Shown: positions 9,034 through 17,796, counted from the stretch's first letter. The stretch: 64,000 bases of DNA from an uncultured Ruminococcus sp. (GCA_946413815.1 CAMKMD010000009.1:1-64000); one strand, 5' to 3'. Numbers and translations are program-made. Notes: generated from the sequence alone by a model not told the origin.

Positions 9034-9600
9034 TTAACAAGTGCAACTACTATTTTGAACCTGCTCCGAAATATCATTCCGGCACAGATCATCGGTCACT
9101 GTCCGGAAAATGCCTTTTCTCACAAATAGCACCGTCCCGGTCAGGATCAGCGCAAGTGCCGCAAAGCTTACAATCACAGGACTTCCGTACCATGAGAAAA
9201 CATCAAGGAACTGTGTTGCATCCTCCGCCGCAGGTGCCTTGCTGTGAATGTACAATACAGGTATGAAAAACCATGCCAGTAATGATCCAAGGGGTATCAG
9301 GCATATATAAAGGCTTATCATGTGATACAGCCTGCCGGCTTTCCTGCTGTTATAGAACAGCATACAGATGAAAGATACGAGCAGCGGAAACAGCGTACCG
9401 TTAGCATCACGCCACATGGCCATATAGTCCGTATAACAGCCGCCTTCATATGAAACATGAGCCTGCATGATACTGAATTCTGTTATCCTTGAACCGGCCA
9501 GAAGCATAACCATTGCATGACCGCTTTCGTGCAGGATAATATACAATATGACCGCTGCCGGAAACAGACATAACACCATAAGGAGTTTCTTCCTTTTCAT
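9034..9600 (-). CDS. HExxH membrane metalloprotease-like protein (M50-type)
   Basis: 188 residues counted from MKRKKLLMVL, six bases after GAGGTG. The first membrane helix carries HESGH (ILHESGHAMVMLLAG), the zinc-binding signature of site-2-protease/M50-like membrane peptidases. Further hydrophobic segments lie at about residues 65-85, 90-115 and 135-160. It is shorter than most M50 proteases and the third zinc ligand (usually in an NxxPxxxLDG-type motif) is not obvious, so activity is uncertain. It is the last gene of the LytTR operon, so regulated membrane proteolysis is a plausible but unproven role. Confidence 0.65.
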   Translation of the reverse strand: MKRKKLLMVLCLFPAAVILYIILHESGHAMVMLLAGSRITEFSIMQAHVSYEGGCYTDYMAMWRDANGTLFPLLVSFICMLFYNSRKAGRLYHMISLYICLIPLGSLLAWFFIPVLYIHSKAPAAEDATQFLDVFSWYGSPVIVSFAALALILTGTVLFVRKGIFRTVTDDLCRNDISEQVQNSSCTC

Positions 9601-9605
9601 AACCA

Positions 9606-10151
9606 TCACCTCAGTGTTATGATCCTGATCTCAAAGGTCTGACTTGTATCACAGTCTGCTCCGGTAAATACAAAACCGTCAAAGGTGTTGCCGTTATCTA
9701 TCTGAATCTTCTCGGCTGACTTGTCCATCTGCCATACCGCCTCCTGAAACGCATAGGCGTCCGTGAAGTATTCGCTGCTTATGGTATAGATGCCCGTCTC
9801 TTTGAGATCAAATACCAGTTCCTGATCAGCCTTGTCACCTGTCACATAAGCTGCAACTCCTCCGTCCGGTTCAATGATCTTTACAAGTGTCAGAAAGCTG
9901 TATTCCTCGCTTTCATCTCCCCATCTGATATTCATTCTGCATTTTGTTGCATTCTCGTTTCTGAAGGTGACTCCGGAGGCCGTGACCTCGGTTTTACCGT
10001 CGGAAATACGTATCCTGTCCGTATATCCAAGTGATATTCGATCACATATCTTCTCCCCTGTGAAGGCGAGATAGCCGAACAATACGGCAAATCCAACAAA
10101 AGCCGCAGTTCCCGCAGCAAACAATGCCTTTCTGATCTTCTTATTCATCAT
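9606..10151 (-). CDS. Membrane-anchored protein, unknown function
   Basis: 181 residues with one N-terminal hydrophobic helix (AGTAAFVGFAVLFGYLAF) and an extracytoplasmic, beta-rich remainder (ISDGKTEVTASGVTFRN, FDGFVFTGADCDTSQTFEI). No family recognised. It overlaps the gene before it by 11 bases and ends 5 bases before the protease-like gene starts, so the four genes at 9034-11045 are co-translated. AAGGAG lies upstream of the start. Confidence 0.7.
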   Translation of the reverse strand: MMNKKIRKALFAAGTAAFVGFAVLFGYLAFTGEKICDRISLGYTDRIRISDGKTEVTASGVTFRNENATKCRMNIRWGDESEEYSFLTLVKIIEPDGGVAAYVTGDKADQELVFDLKETGIYTISSEYFTDAYAFQEAVWQMDKSAEKIQIDNGNTFDGFVFTGADCDTSQTFEIRIITLR

Positions 10152-10593
10152 CGATGATCTCCTTTTTCAGTCTTAAAAGAGCATCATTCATCGCATCTGT
10201 TTCCTTTTTCTCAGAATAGTAATTCACCATTGAAGCAATGATGTACATTACTGCAAAAAGAATACCGGTCAGAACGGCAAAGAACTTCAATCTGCCGCTT
10301 ACATCGAATATCCGCGGCAGGGCGGTCACGACTACTGCAATAAACAGCGGCATACTGATCAGACGTCTTATCCAGTACGGAAGGCCAGCCCATTTACGGC
10401 AGTCCTCAAGTGCCCTGATCACTGTCGCTATGATATGGATACTCATGAACATCCATGCCAACCCGAAGACATCAGTCGGTGACAATTCGTTGCCTGTAAT
10501 ATACCTGTCAAATGCAAGAATGATGATGCTGACTGAGAACGCCGGAAAAGCGACGGAAGAAACCTTGCGAAAAGAATCAATTATTCTGTTCAT
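10141..10593 (-). CDS. Four-helix membrane protein beside LytTR (DUF3021-like)
   Basis: 150 residues starting at the ATG that follows AAGGAGG (the ORF-track start is a GTG one codon earlier). Four hydrophobic stretches in about residues 15-130 and a short charged tail match the small integral membrane proteins (DUF3021 type) that sit directly after single-domain LytTR regulators in Firmicutes. In the best-studied LytTR regulatory systems the membrane partner antagonises the regulator. The start overlaps the LytTR stop by one base (TGATG), implying translational coupling. Confidence 0.7.
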   Translation of the reverse strand: MNRIIDSFRKVSSVAFPAFSVSIIILAFDRYITGNELSPTDVFGLAWMFMSIHIIATVIRALEDCRKWAGLPYWIRRLISMPLFIAVVVTALPRIFDVSGRLKFFAVLTGILFAVMYIIASMVNYYSEKKETDAMNDALLRLKKEIIDDE

Positions 10594-11045
10594 CACTTTG
10601 CCTCCTTCATTCCGAGTGCTTTCTTGAGACAGCCGACATAATTCTTTGAAACTATAAGAAATTCGCCGCTGTCCAGTTCTAACCGCACTCGCCTTCCCTC
10701 TTCCGGACGCATATTCATGATCGTTCTCAGATTTACAACTACTGACCTGGAGATCCTTACAAAATGCCTGCCCGCATATGTTTCTTCCACTTCATACAAA
10801 GTATTCTTTACTCTAATGACGTCATTCCTGAGATATGCAAAGACCTTTCCTTCAACCGCTTCAAAGTACATTATCCCTGCAAGCGGTACCTGACAGAATT
10901 CGCCCTTGTCTCTCTCCCCGATTACATTCGTCCCCGTATTCCTGATTTCTCTTATCAGTTCATTGACTTCACTGTCGCGGACTCTGCATCGGATCTCGAC
11001 CTCGGTCTCACTGACATCACATTTTTCCCGAACAAACAGTTTCAT
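10593..11045 (-). CDS. LytTR-family DNA-binding regulator
   Basis: 150 residues from MKLFVREK, whose RBS AAGGAG lies seven bases upstream; the longer ORF-track start would sit inside the promoter. About residues 45-145 form a LytTR domain: VPLAGIMYFEAVEGKVFAYL, then HFVRISRSVVVNLRTIMNM and a basic end. There is no receiver domain, so it is not a two-component regulator; signalling probably involves the membrane protein encoded next. First gene of a four-gene operon behind a TTGACG-17-TATAAT promoter and tandem 13-bp repeats spaced 21 bp, most simply its own autoregulatory operator. Confidence 0.9.
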   Translation of the reverse strand: MKLFVREKCDVSETEVEIRCRVRDSEVNELIREIRNTGTNVIGERDKGEFCQVPLAGIMYFEAVEGKVFAYLRNDVIRVKNTLYEVEETYAGRHFVRISRSVVVNLRTIMNMRPEEGRRVRLELDSGEFLIVSKNYVGCLKKALGMKEAK

Positions 11046-11063
11046 ATTGATCTCCTTAAAATC

Positions 11064-11092
11064 ATTATATCGGCAGGTACTTTCATCGTCAA
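11064..11092 (-). promoter_or_regulatory. Promoter of the LytTR operon
   Basis: Minus strand TTGACG, 17 bp, TATAAT, with a 5' leader of only about 12-15 nt before the RBS. Confidence 0.8.
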
Positions 11093-11101
11093 GCAAAATG
11101 G

Positions 11102-11135
11102 GATAAGAGGGACAATTCTGTTGATAAAAGGGACA
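11102..11135 (-). promoter_or_regulatory. Tandem 21-bp-spaced operator (LytTR type)
   Basis: Two direct copies of TGTCCCTTTTATC / TGTCCCTCTTATC (11123-11135 and 11102-11114) with a 21-bp period; the nearer one ends 9 bp from the -35 box. LytTR proteins bind pairs of about 9-bp direct repeats two helical turns apart in this position. Confidence 0.7.
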
Positions 11136-11171
11136 GATGCATCTATTCCTCTGAATGTAGTCATATAAGTA

Positions 11172-11432
11172 TCAGCTGCTGAACGGATTTGCCAGCACTC
11201 CTGCAAATCTGAAAAACAGATATATCGCACAAAGGATTATTATTACCGAAAAGATTCCATACAGTCCACCAGCGAAATGAGTATCATCTATTGAAGGATG
11301 ACTCTTATCCAACACCTGTTTTTCTTCATACTTATGATAAATTATCATGAATAATCCAGCAAGGAACACTATACCTACAACAATAAAAACATCATAGTCA
11401 TTTTGAAGACATTTTATAATTCGTTCGATCAT
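11172..11432 (-). CDS. Small membrane protein, copy B of a tandem pair
   Basis: 86 residues with two hydrophobic helices (about 17-35 and 62-80). The first half closely matches the 11494-11766 product (CLQNDYDVFIVVGI…YHKYEE), and the DNA over that stretch is nearly identical, so the two are recent tandem duplicates. Function unknown. AAGGGGAA precedes the start. Confidence 0.6.
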   Translation of the reverse strand: MIERIIKCLQNDYDVFIVVGIVFLAGLFMIIYHKYEEKQVLDKSHPSIDDTHFAGGLYGIFSVIIILCAIYLFFRFAGVLANPFSS

Positions 11433-11493
11433 ATATATTCCCCTTGAAAATTGTATCTGAGCACATCAGACAGTCTTTGTTTTTCTGTCATTG

Positions 11494-11766
11494 CTAATTA
11501 CTGCTGAACAGATTCGGTATTTCCCCTGCTATTCTGTAATAAAGATAGAATAGACAAATAATAATTATAGAAAGAAAAGCACCGTAGAAATACGATGACT
11601 GTAGTCTTCCTACAAGATTCATACGCGTTTTATCTTTATCGTCATCATTCCGTGGCTCTTCATATTTATGATAGAATAACATGACGAGGATAGACAAGAC
11701 GATTATACCTACAACAATAAAAACATCATAGTCATTTTGAAGACAGTTTACTATTCTTTCAACCAT
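11494..11766 (-). CDS. Small membrane protein, copy A of a tandem pair
   Basis: 90 residues with the same two-helix layout as the 11172-11432 product, but a different charged middle (EEPRNDDDKDKTRMN). It starts 24 bases after the end of the 11791-12777 gene and probably shares its transcript. Function unknown. Confidence 0.6.
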   Translation of the reverse strand: MVERIVNCLQNDYDVFIVVGIIVLSILVMLFYHKYEEPRNDDDKDKTRMNLVGRLQSSYFYGAFLSIIIICLFYLYYRIAGEIPNLFSSN

Positions 11767-11790
11767 TTTTTCATCCCCGTAAGCCCTCAG

Positions 11791-12777
11791 TTACACTTGT
11801 ATTTTCGCCAGATACTCCACTACAAACTCCCGTATCACCGCATCTTCGCCCACGCAGGGCTTTTTTCCGTCGATATACTTTTCACGGAATTCCTCTGCCT
11901 GCTCCTGAGTGTATGGGATTCCGACAGGATAATCCTTACTGAGGCGGAAGGCATCACCTGTCAGAACGACAGACAGAGTACCGTCAGGCTGACCGCAAAA
12001 AGCGAAATGCTTCCTGTTTTTGCGCAGAGAATCCATATATCCCCAGCCCATTCTGAACTGAGGTGAAACATAATAGATATACCTTTTCCTGTCGCCGAAG
12101 GGAAATGCTCCGGACTTGCTGACTATATTTGAAAGAGTATAGGTGTTGTCGTCGAAATCCCACCAGTTTGTCATAACTTCATGGCTTATGCCCTTTTCGT
12201 CGGTATAGAGCCATTGTCCCGCACCAACGTCGCCCTGACCGTTCCAGTCACGGCAGAGCCAGTGCTCGTCCTCGTATTCAGTCCACACGTCCTCGATATC
12301 ATCGAACACTTCCACAGGTATGTCAGACTGCTGCTCGGGTATTACCTTGTAAAGTTCAGACAGAGGCACCACATTGAGCACCTCAACGTGTATGTAGCCT
12401 GAGTATTCATCTGCCTGGATAACGTCCACGAAACGGCACAGTACAGCTGCAGCTTTGTAGATATCTTCAGGCTTCTCTGCATAGCCCCAGCCGTTCACAG
12501 CCATTTCACGGGGTTCGAACAGATTCGTGAATGTGCCTCCGATCTCCTCGTCAAAGGGCTTTTCAACGTACAATTCATATATCTCGCCGACTTTCGGAGT
12601 TTCATTAACATATTCCCAGTCATCACCAAATCCGGGATAATCCTCTGCTTTCGCTCTGATGCGCATCCACTCCATCTGATAGGCTTTCTCGTGCAGGCCT
12701 GCACTCTCAATAAATATAGGTCTTTTATCCTTAACTATGCGCCTTTTGCAGCAGCGGCATAAGAAATTCAGATTCAT
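11791..12777 (-). CDS. Conserved-looking cytoplasmic protein, unknown
   Basis: 328 residues, acidic, rich in Trp, Tyr and Asp (WEYVNETPKVGEIYELYVEKP; DWNGQGDVGAGQWLYTD). It opens with CRCCKRR, which could be half of a zinc ribbon. There is no signal peptide and no recognised domain. The overall look (short beta-strands, tryptophan-rich, single small-protein neighbours) resembles SUKH/immunity-type proteins, but this is only an impression. CGGAGGGACAGCT gives the start. Confidence 0.65.
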   Translation of the reverse strand: MNLNFLCRCCKRRIVKDKRPIFIESAGLHEKAYQMEWMRIRAKAEDYPGFGDDWEYVNETPKVGEIYELYVEKPFDEEIGGTFTNLFEPREMAVNGWGYAEKPEDIYKAAAVLCRFVDVIQADEYSGYIHVEVLNVVPLSELYKVIPEQQSDIPVEVFDDIEDVWTEYEDEHWLCRDWNGQGDVGAGQWLYTDEKGISHEVMTNWWDFDDNTYTLSNIVSKSGAFPFGDRKRYIYYVSPQFRMGWGYMDSLRKNRKHFAFCGQPDGTLSVVLTGDAFRLSKDYPVGIPYTQEQAEEFREKYIDGKKPCVGEDAVIREFVVEYLAKIQV

Positions 12778-13299
12778 AGCTGTCCCTCCGTTTTATTCTG
12801 ACATTAATACCATCCTCGAAATATTATACTATATCAAATTCATCATTACTTTTTGAATTTTTCAATACAGGACAAACTGCATTTTGACTTAGTGATATCA
12901 CACGTCCATATTTCGGTCTAGATGCGGTCTATAATATTCAAACATCACCTGTTATCATAGTTACCTATGCAGACATAGTATACTTATTTTATTATATCAC
13001 AACAGAGAGCAATAAGCAACAACTATACGTGGAAAACGACATCCGGTACATGATACCCAATGTCATTAAGATAAGAAACCAAAGAAAAGGAAGCAATGCA
13101 TAAGAGCACACACCTTTTGGGCGCCGTTCCGGCGCCCGTGGTAATAACCAATTTGATCATGACCTTTTTACAGACTGCCGCCAGCCCATCGGGCTGGCAT
13201 TCTGCATTTATGGAGGAAAAGACTGAATACGACGCCTACTATCATTCACATACACCAATATACTGCCGTCCACAGAAACGGTCAGTGATTATTCTGTAA
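12778..13299. other. Intergenic region with two hairpins
   Basis: No convincing gene. Two perfect stems are present: GGGCGCCG-ttcc-GGCGCCC (about 13119-13138) and AGCCC-atc-GGGCT (about 13186-13198). The 67-codon ORF at 13096-13299 has an AAAGGAAG upstream but a composition unlike protein and runs through both hairpins. Confidence 0.4.
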
Positions 13300-13350
13300 G
13301 CAACTTACACCTCAAAAAATGCAACTTACCTTAGCAAGGCTGCAACTTAC
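13300..13350 (+). promoter_or_regulatory. Triple 21-bp-spaced repeat GCAACTTAC
   Basis: GCAACTTAC at 13300-13308, 13321-13329 and 13342-13350: three identical 9-mers with exactly 12-bp gaps, the last ending 10 bp before the -35 box. The reverse complement GTAAGTTGC shares the GTT core and the 9+12 spacing of LytTR sites. Confidence 0.7.
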
Positions 13351-13360
13351 AACAAAAACG

Positions 13361-13389
13361 TTGACTCTCTCCCGCCATAAAGTTATAAT
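13361..13389 (+). promoter_or_regulatory. Promoter of the secreted LRR gene
   Basis: TTGACT, 17 bp, TATAAT, giving a leader of about 115 nt before the ATG at 13513. Confidence 0.8.
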
Positions 13390-13512
13390 AGGCGTATGGT
13401 AAGATCTTAATGTTAGGATACTGTACAGATCATTCAACAGACGCAACAGAACCGCGTGCAGAGGTGCACACTCCAGGGCGGCTCAAATATTGAAAATGAG
13501 GAGAAAGATATT

Positions 13513-15609
13513 ATGAACAGCAAGACACGACGTACTATCGCAGCTCTCTGCGCTATAGCAGCTGTAAGTATGCCACTCGGCGCTTCGCCGGTATTATCTG
13601 ACCGAAGCACACATTCAGCTGTACTGACAGCTGTTGCTGCAAATGAACAGACATCCGGCAAATGCAATGGCACTCCCTACGTAGACGAGAAGTATGGCGT
13701 AAAGCTCTACTACACCACCGATAACACCAGCGCTGTTATTACCGGCTGTAAGACTACCAAGGACTCAGTCATACTGAATATCCCCAAGCAGTTAGTCGGC
13801 AAGGATGTAGTTACCATTGCAGACAACGCATTCAAAAACCAGACAAACATCAGGAACATCTACTTCTACGGTATAAACGGCCCCTTCTATTACACCTATC
13901 AGTACTACGGAAAAGAGTATGAAGGTACAGTTGATTTCAAGGGCGGCAGTGCAATAGCGAATATAGGCAAAAGCGCATTTGAGGGATGCACTGAGCTCAG
14001 GAGTATATGCTTAGGCGATAAGAAAGTGAGGATAAATGAAAGGGCATTCTATGGATGTTCAACATTTTTTGACATCACTTTCAACAGCTATTCAAGCGGC
14101 TGTATAGACCCATTATACAGCGAGATAGGCACAAACGCATTTACAGGCTCAGATCTTACAGAGTTCCGCTGTGCCGCCTGCGATAAGATAGACAGCTACG
14201 CATTCGGCGGCTGTACAGAACTTGTACGGGTCAATGCCACAGCTGACCTTATAAGCTCTCATGCCTTTGACGGATGCAGTATGCTTCAATATGTGAATGT
14301 CAACGCAAAAACTATGCAGGGCTACTGCTTCCTTAACTGCGGCTCTGTGGAAGAGGTTAACATAAAAGCAGACCGTGTAGGCTACCACAGCTTTGAGAAT
14401 TCAAAGAAGCTGAAAAAGGCAGTACTTGATGTAAAGCTTGTGGGCGAATGGGCATTCTCAGGCTGTTCAGCGCTGACAGATGTAACGCTGAATAATACCG
14501 TTACTATAGAAAGGCACGCTTTCCAGTACTGCGATGCACTGAAGAATATCAATATTCCAAAAACCATAGAATATATCGGTACCTCCGCATTCTATAAGGA
14601 TAAAAACCTGAAGGGAGCTTCAGTATTCATAAGAGATAACGGAAGGCCTCTCACAATAGACACCTCTGCATTCTATATGACCGGCCTCGAGGATGTAGTT
14701 CTGAGCGGAGATGTGACCGTGAACAAATATGCTTTCCGCAATGATACGATGAAGAATGCAATAGTGGAAGGAAATGTGAGATTAGACAGTCAGGCATTCG
14801 GCGGCAGTTACAGTCCCTATCTGACAATTTACGGCAATACAGACGCAAGCCCCTGCGCAGCAAGCCGTATCCCATATGTGAAGGTCGATAGTGGAAATGG
14901 CTATAGTAATACCATAAACAAGTATAAGCGCTACTTCAACGGAGTCCGTAATTTTGCAGCCGAGAAGGGAAGCTGCGCAGGAATATCCACTCTGCAGCTC
15001 AAAGCCATAAGAAATGAGATTGACCTTTCAACGCTTCTTCCTGAAGGAAAGGATCTCATAGATGTTCCCATGCACGCATATAAACACAGTATGCCCGAAT
15101 ACAAAGCTCTCTCTGACGTCATAATCGATTACCAGGCAAATCAGCGACTGAAATACTCCTCAACGCTGTCCATAGAACTTTCCGATCTTGAGAAGTATGC
15201 AAAGCAGACAGAATACGGTATTTTTGATCCGACGATCCTTCATATCACCAATCACTCTCATGTTGTATTGCTGCTGGGTATGAGTAAACTGGATGAACCT
15301 GTCAGGTTTGAGAACGCTTACGTAGATCCCTCCCGCACTTACGACTATATGTTTATAGTCTGCGAGAACGGTTATGTGTTTAAACCCAATAATGAAAAGG
15401 ATCTCGTTGCCATCGGTTACGATCATAATACAGACGGCGACAAATGGATTGATGTAAAACAGACATATATCTATGTGGACTCAACAACCGGAAATTGCTA
15501 CCAGCAGAGATGGGATGATAAGTGCAACGTCAAAGGCGAAAAGGTCGCCAAATACTCAGAGATCACCCTTGACAAGCTAAAGGTATTCCCCCATGATGGT
15601 ATTGAGTGA
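13513..15609 (+). CDS. Secreted BspA-like LRR protein
   Basis: 698 residues from MNSKTRRTIA, nine bases after GAGGAG; the track start lies 19 codons upstream without an RBS. Signal peptide, then about 25 degenerate BspA/LRR_5 repeats (ANIGKSAFEGCTELRSI; EWAFSGCSALTDV) covering about residues 75-480. The C-terminal 210 residues are a separate alpha/beta domain I do not recognise (SHVVLLLGMSKLDEPVRF; DKWIDVKQTYIYVDS). There is no dockerin or anchor, so it is probably released or held non-covalently. Transcription is likely controlled through the triple 21-bp repeat upstream; a strong terminator follows. Confidence 0.88.
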   Translation: MNSKTRRTIAALCAIAAVSMPLGASPVLSDRSTHSAVLTAVAANEQTSGKCNGTPYVDEKYGVKLYYTTDNTSAVITGCKTTKDSVILNIPKQLVGKDVVTIADNAFKNQTNIRNIYFYGINGPFYYTYQYYGKEYEGTVDFKGGSAIANIGKSAFEGCTELRSICLGDKKVRINERAFYGCSTFFDITFNSYSSGCIDPLYSEIGTNAFTGSDLTEFRCAACDKIDSYAFGGCTELVRVNATADLISSHAFDGCSMLQYVNVNAKTMQGYCFLNCGSVEEVNIKADRVGYHSFENSKKLKKAVLDVKLVGEWAFSGCSALTDVTLNNTVTIERHAFQYCDALKNINIPKTIEYIGTSAFYKDKNLKGASVFIRDNGRPLTIDTSAFYMTGLEDVVLSGDVTVNKYAFRNDTMKNAIVEGNVRLDSQAFGGSYSPYLTIYGNTDASPCAASRIPYVKVDSGNGYSNTINKYKRYFNGVRNFAAEKGSCAGISTLQLKAIRNEIDLSTLLPEGKDLIDVPMHAYKHSMPEYKALSDVIIDYQANQRLKYSSTLSIELSDLEKYAKQTEYGIFDPTILHITNHSHVVLLLGMSKLDEPVRFENAYVDPSRTYDYMFIVCENGYVFKPNNEKDLVAIGYDHNTDGDKWIDVKQTYIYVDSTTGNCYQQRWDDKCNVKGEKVAKYSEITLDKLKVFPHDGIE

Positions 15610-15692
15610 TGAACACCGAATCAGAATCCGCAGTATATACGGAAGATAGACAAGAACCGACATTGTCATTAGAGTAGCACCAATGTAAAGTT

Positions 15693-15727
15693 ATGCCCCC
15701 GAAGTTAAGACCTTCGGGGGCATTTTT
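15693..15727 (+). terminator. Terminator of the LRR gene
   Basis: ATGCCCCCGAAG-ttaagac-CTTCGGGGGCAT followed by TTTTTA. Confidence 0.85.
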
Positions 15728-15780
15728 ACTCCCGTACTTGCGATGGAGAGCATCTCTTCCGGGAGATTTTTGACAAACCA

Positions 15781-15804
15781 AAGGGAGGACCGAAGTCCTC
15801 CCTT
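15781..15804 (-). terminator. Terminator of paralogue array 1
   Basis: AAGGGAGGAC-CGAA-GTCCTCCCTT, followed on the minus strand by TGGTTTG; about 115 bases beyond the last gene of array 1. Confidence 0.6.
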
Positions 15805-15919
15805 ATTGTCTGGTGATACTATTCAGAATGATACAGTTTATATTAATACTGCATATTCCATTTTTCCCTTATAGCCTGAGCCTGATAGATATCATAGTAG
15901 TAGCTGAATACGAATCCCT

Positions 15920-16546
15920 TCATTTCTCGGAGGATGCAGTTTCGGGCTGTATGCTGTTTTCTTTCAGATACTCCTCCATTATCCCGATTTTTTCCTCAAG
16001 GGATTCCTTGTCGTTTATCATTTCTTCTGTAAGTCCATATTTGTCAAGGCCTTCATAGTTTCCTGATGTCAGCTTCTGTGCCATATCCATGATCTCGTCG
16101 TGGTGTTTTCCGTCCATAAGATTCAAAGTGATTTGCATGATATACTTATCTGCTAAGAATACTCCCAAAAGATTATCGCTGAATATATCTGGATTGTTCC
16201 CAGGGGAATATTGCTTATTGGGATCTATCCAATAATAATTACCATCCGATTTCAACCCGCAAATATAGAAATTCTCAACTGAATTGCAGAAATGGTAACA
16301 GCGAAAGTATTCTGTGTCACAAACTGGAGAAAGATCTGATTTTGATTCAAAACAATCCATGGACAACTCGAAATTGTGTTCCGAACAACCTATAAAAGCA
16401 TCATCGTTTAGATAATCAGAATACGCATAAAATACATCTCCGTATTTTGTTTTGATCGTATAATGGCGGCCAGAGCAGCTGCAGAATGCCGTACTGATTA
16501 TTGCAAGAACGATCATTGAACTAAGAATTCTTTTTCTGTTTTTCAT
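15920..16546 (-). CDS. Array 1 paralogue, membrane-anchored, type A
   Basis: 208 residues: N-terminal hydrophobic anchor (MIVLAIISTAFCSCSG, close to a lipobox), an extracytoplasmic domain with the family signature IKT.YGDVF, CDTEYFRCY and HHDEIMDMAQKL, and the shared tail GLDKYGLTEEMIN. Type A members carry MDMAQKLTSG.YEG before the tail. Function unknown. Its 3' end, stop codon included, is almost identical in DNA to that of the 17170-17796 gene although the N-terminal halves differ, a sign of recombination. Last gene of the operon starting at 19225; overlaps the 16521-17135 gene by 26 bases. Confidence 0.75.
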   Translation of the reverse strand: MKNRKRILSSMIVLAIISTAFCSCSGRHYTIKTKYGDVFYAYSDYLNDDAFIGCSEHNFELSMDCFESKSDLSPVCDTEYFRCYHFCNSVENFYICGLKSDGNYYWIDPNKQYSPGNNPDIFSDNLLGVFLADKYIMQITLNLMDGKHHDEIMDMAQKLTSGNYEGLDKYGLTEEMINDKESLEEKIGIMEEYLKENSIQPETASSEK

Positions 16547-17135
16547 ACCATTTCTCCATTATCCCGATCTTTTCCTCAAGGGATTCCTTGTCGTTTATCA
16601 TTTCTTCTGTAAGGCCATATTTGTCAAGGCCTTCAAAGTCATGTTTCACAAGCTTTTGCGCTACGGCAATCATTTCGTCGTGATATAATTCATCAAGATA
16701 TGGAAGGATGATTTCCATATAGTGATAATCGCATAAGAACGCCGAAACGAACCATTCTTTGTTAGTGTTTATTCTGCCTTTGATATCCTCGGGATACTCA
16801 TCAAAGATATCTATAAAAATATCATACTTTTTTATTTTGCATATGTAAAACTTATTGTTTGATTGATCTATCTGATAACACCTGAAGTATGGCGAATCAC
16901 ATATAGGAATTATGCTTCTTTTCCCTGAATAATCTGATAAAGCCACAAAATAACCTGAATTATTGTCTTTAAGAGTAATATCATCTGTCCATAGCGCCTC
17001 TAAAACTGTAAAGGAGTCTCCGTATTCTGTATGAATATGGTGAATTATTCCGAAGAATGACCAGACAAGTAACCCCAATACAATTAGGATTACTGTAATT
17101 ACCACTATTCCGATTCTCATAACTGATTTCTTCAT
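16521..17135 (-). CDS. Array 1 paralogue, membrane-anchored, type B
   Basis: 204 residues with one N-terminal membrane helix (IGIVVITVILIVLGLLVW), then IHTEYGDSF, CDSPYFRCY, YHDEM and the common tail. Type B members have KLVKHDFEG before GLDKYGL. Its central ectodomain (EIILPYLDELYHDEM) is close to that of 27325-27948 in array 2, while their N-termini differ. GGAGAA precedes the start. Confidence 0.75.
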   Translation of the reverse strand: MKKSVMRIGIVVITVILIVLGLLVWSFFGIIHHIHTEYGDSFTVLEALWTDDITLKDNNSGYFVALSDYSGKRSIIPICDSPYFRCYQIDQSNNKFYICKIKKYDIFIDIFDEYPEDIKGRINTNKEWFVSAFLCDYHYMEIILPYLDELYHDEMIAVAQKLVKHDFEGLDKYGLTEEMINDKESLEEKIGIMEKWYEKQKKNS

Positions 17136-17169
17136 TGATTCTGTTCTCCATTAAATCTGTGGAATCCCT

Positions 17170-17796
17170 TCATTTCTCGGAGGATGCAGTTTCGGGCTGT
17201 ATGCTGTTCTCTTTCAGATACTCCTCCATTATCCCGATTTTTTCCTCAAGGGATTCCTTATTGTTTATCATTTCTTCTGTAAGGCCGTATTTGTCAAGGC
17301 CTTCAAAGTCATGTTTCACAAGCTTTTTAGCTATATCTGTCATTTCGTCATGATATACTCGGTCTAAATATGGGAGAGTGATCCCCATCAGAATGGAATC
17401 GCAAAGCAATTCAGACTTAACCATCTCTCCGCTTTTACCTTTAATTTCATATTCTGTGTATTCTTTATCTGATGCACTTATAACTACATATTTGTCATAC
17501 CTTTTTAGCTTCAAGAGGTACGAATTTTCTTTATTATTCTGAATCTTATAGCACCTTAAACAATCTGAATCCTCTATTGATTGGATATCATTCTTCCCGT
17601 TGTAAGCAAGAAGCGGCATAATAGAATCAGAATTATCATCCCGGAGACAGTAGTCCTCGGTTATTCCACCACCACAGATTGTAAATGAATCTCCAAAATC
17701 AGTTTTGACATGATACGTCCTTTCATGAAACAACCAAAACAGAAACAAACAAGGCACAGCTATTACTAATGCTAACAACAGAAATACTTTTTTCAT
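17170..17796 (-). CDS. Array 1 paralogue, membrane-anchored, type B
   Basis: 208 residues from MKKVFLLLALV, directly after GGAGGATTT; the track start adds 12 poorly supported codons. Membrane helix, VKTDFGDSF, DCLRCYKI, YHDEMTDIAKKLVKHDFEG and the common tail. The N-terminal 40 residues are almost identical to 27325-27948 (ALVIA.PCLFLFWLFHERTY), while the tail DNA matches 15920-16546. The gene is therefore assembled from segments shared with different family members. Confidence 0.75.
   Translation of the reverse strand: MKKVFLLLALVIAVPCLFLFWLFHERTYHVKTDFGDSFTICGGGITEDYCLRDDNSDSIMPLLAYNGKNDIQSIEDSDCLRCYKIQNNKENSYLLKLKRYDKYVVISASDKEYTEYEIKGKSGEMVKSELLCDSILMGITLPYLDRVYHDEMTDIAKKLVKHDFEGLDKYGLTEEMINNKESLEEKIGIMEEYLKENSIQPETASSEK

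Noticed and set aside
13096-13299. 67-residue ORF before the triple repeat, possible pheromone peptide
   Set aside because: It runs through two GC hairpins, has no secretion signal or conserved pattern, and ends at the operator by chance.
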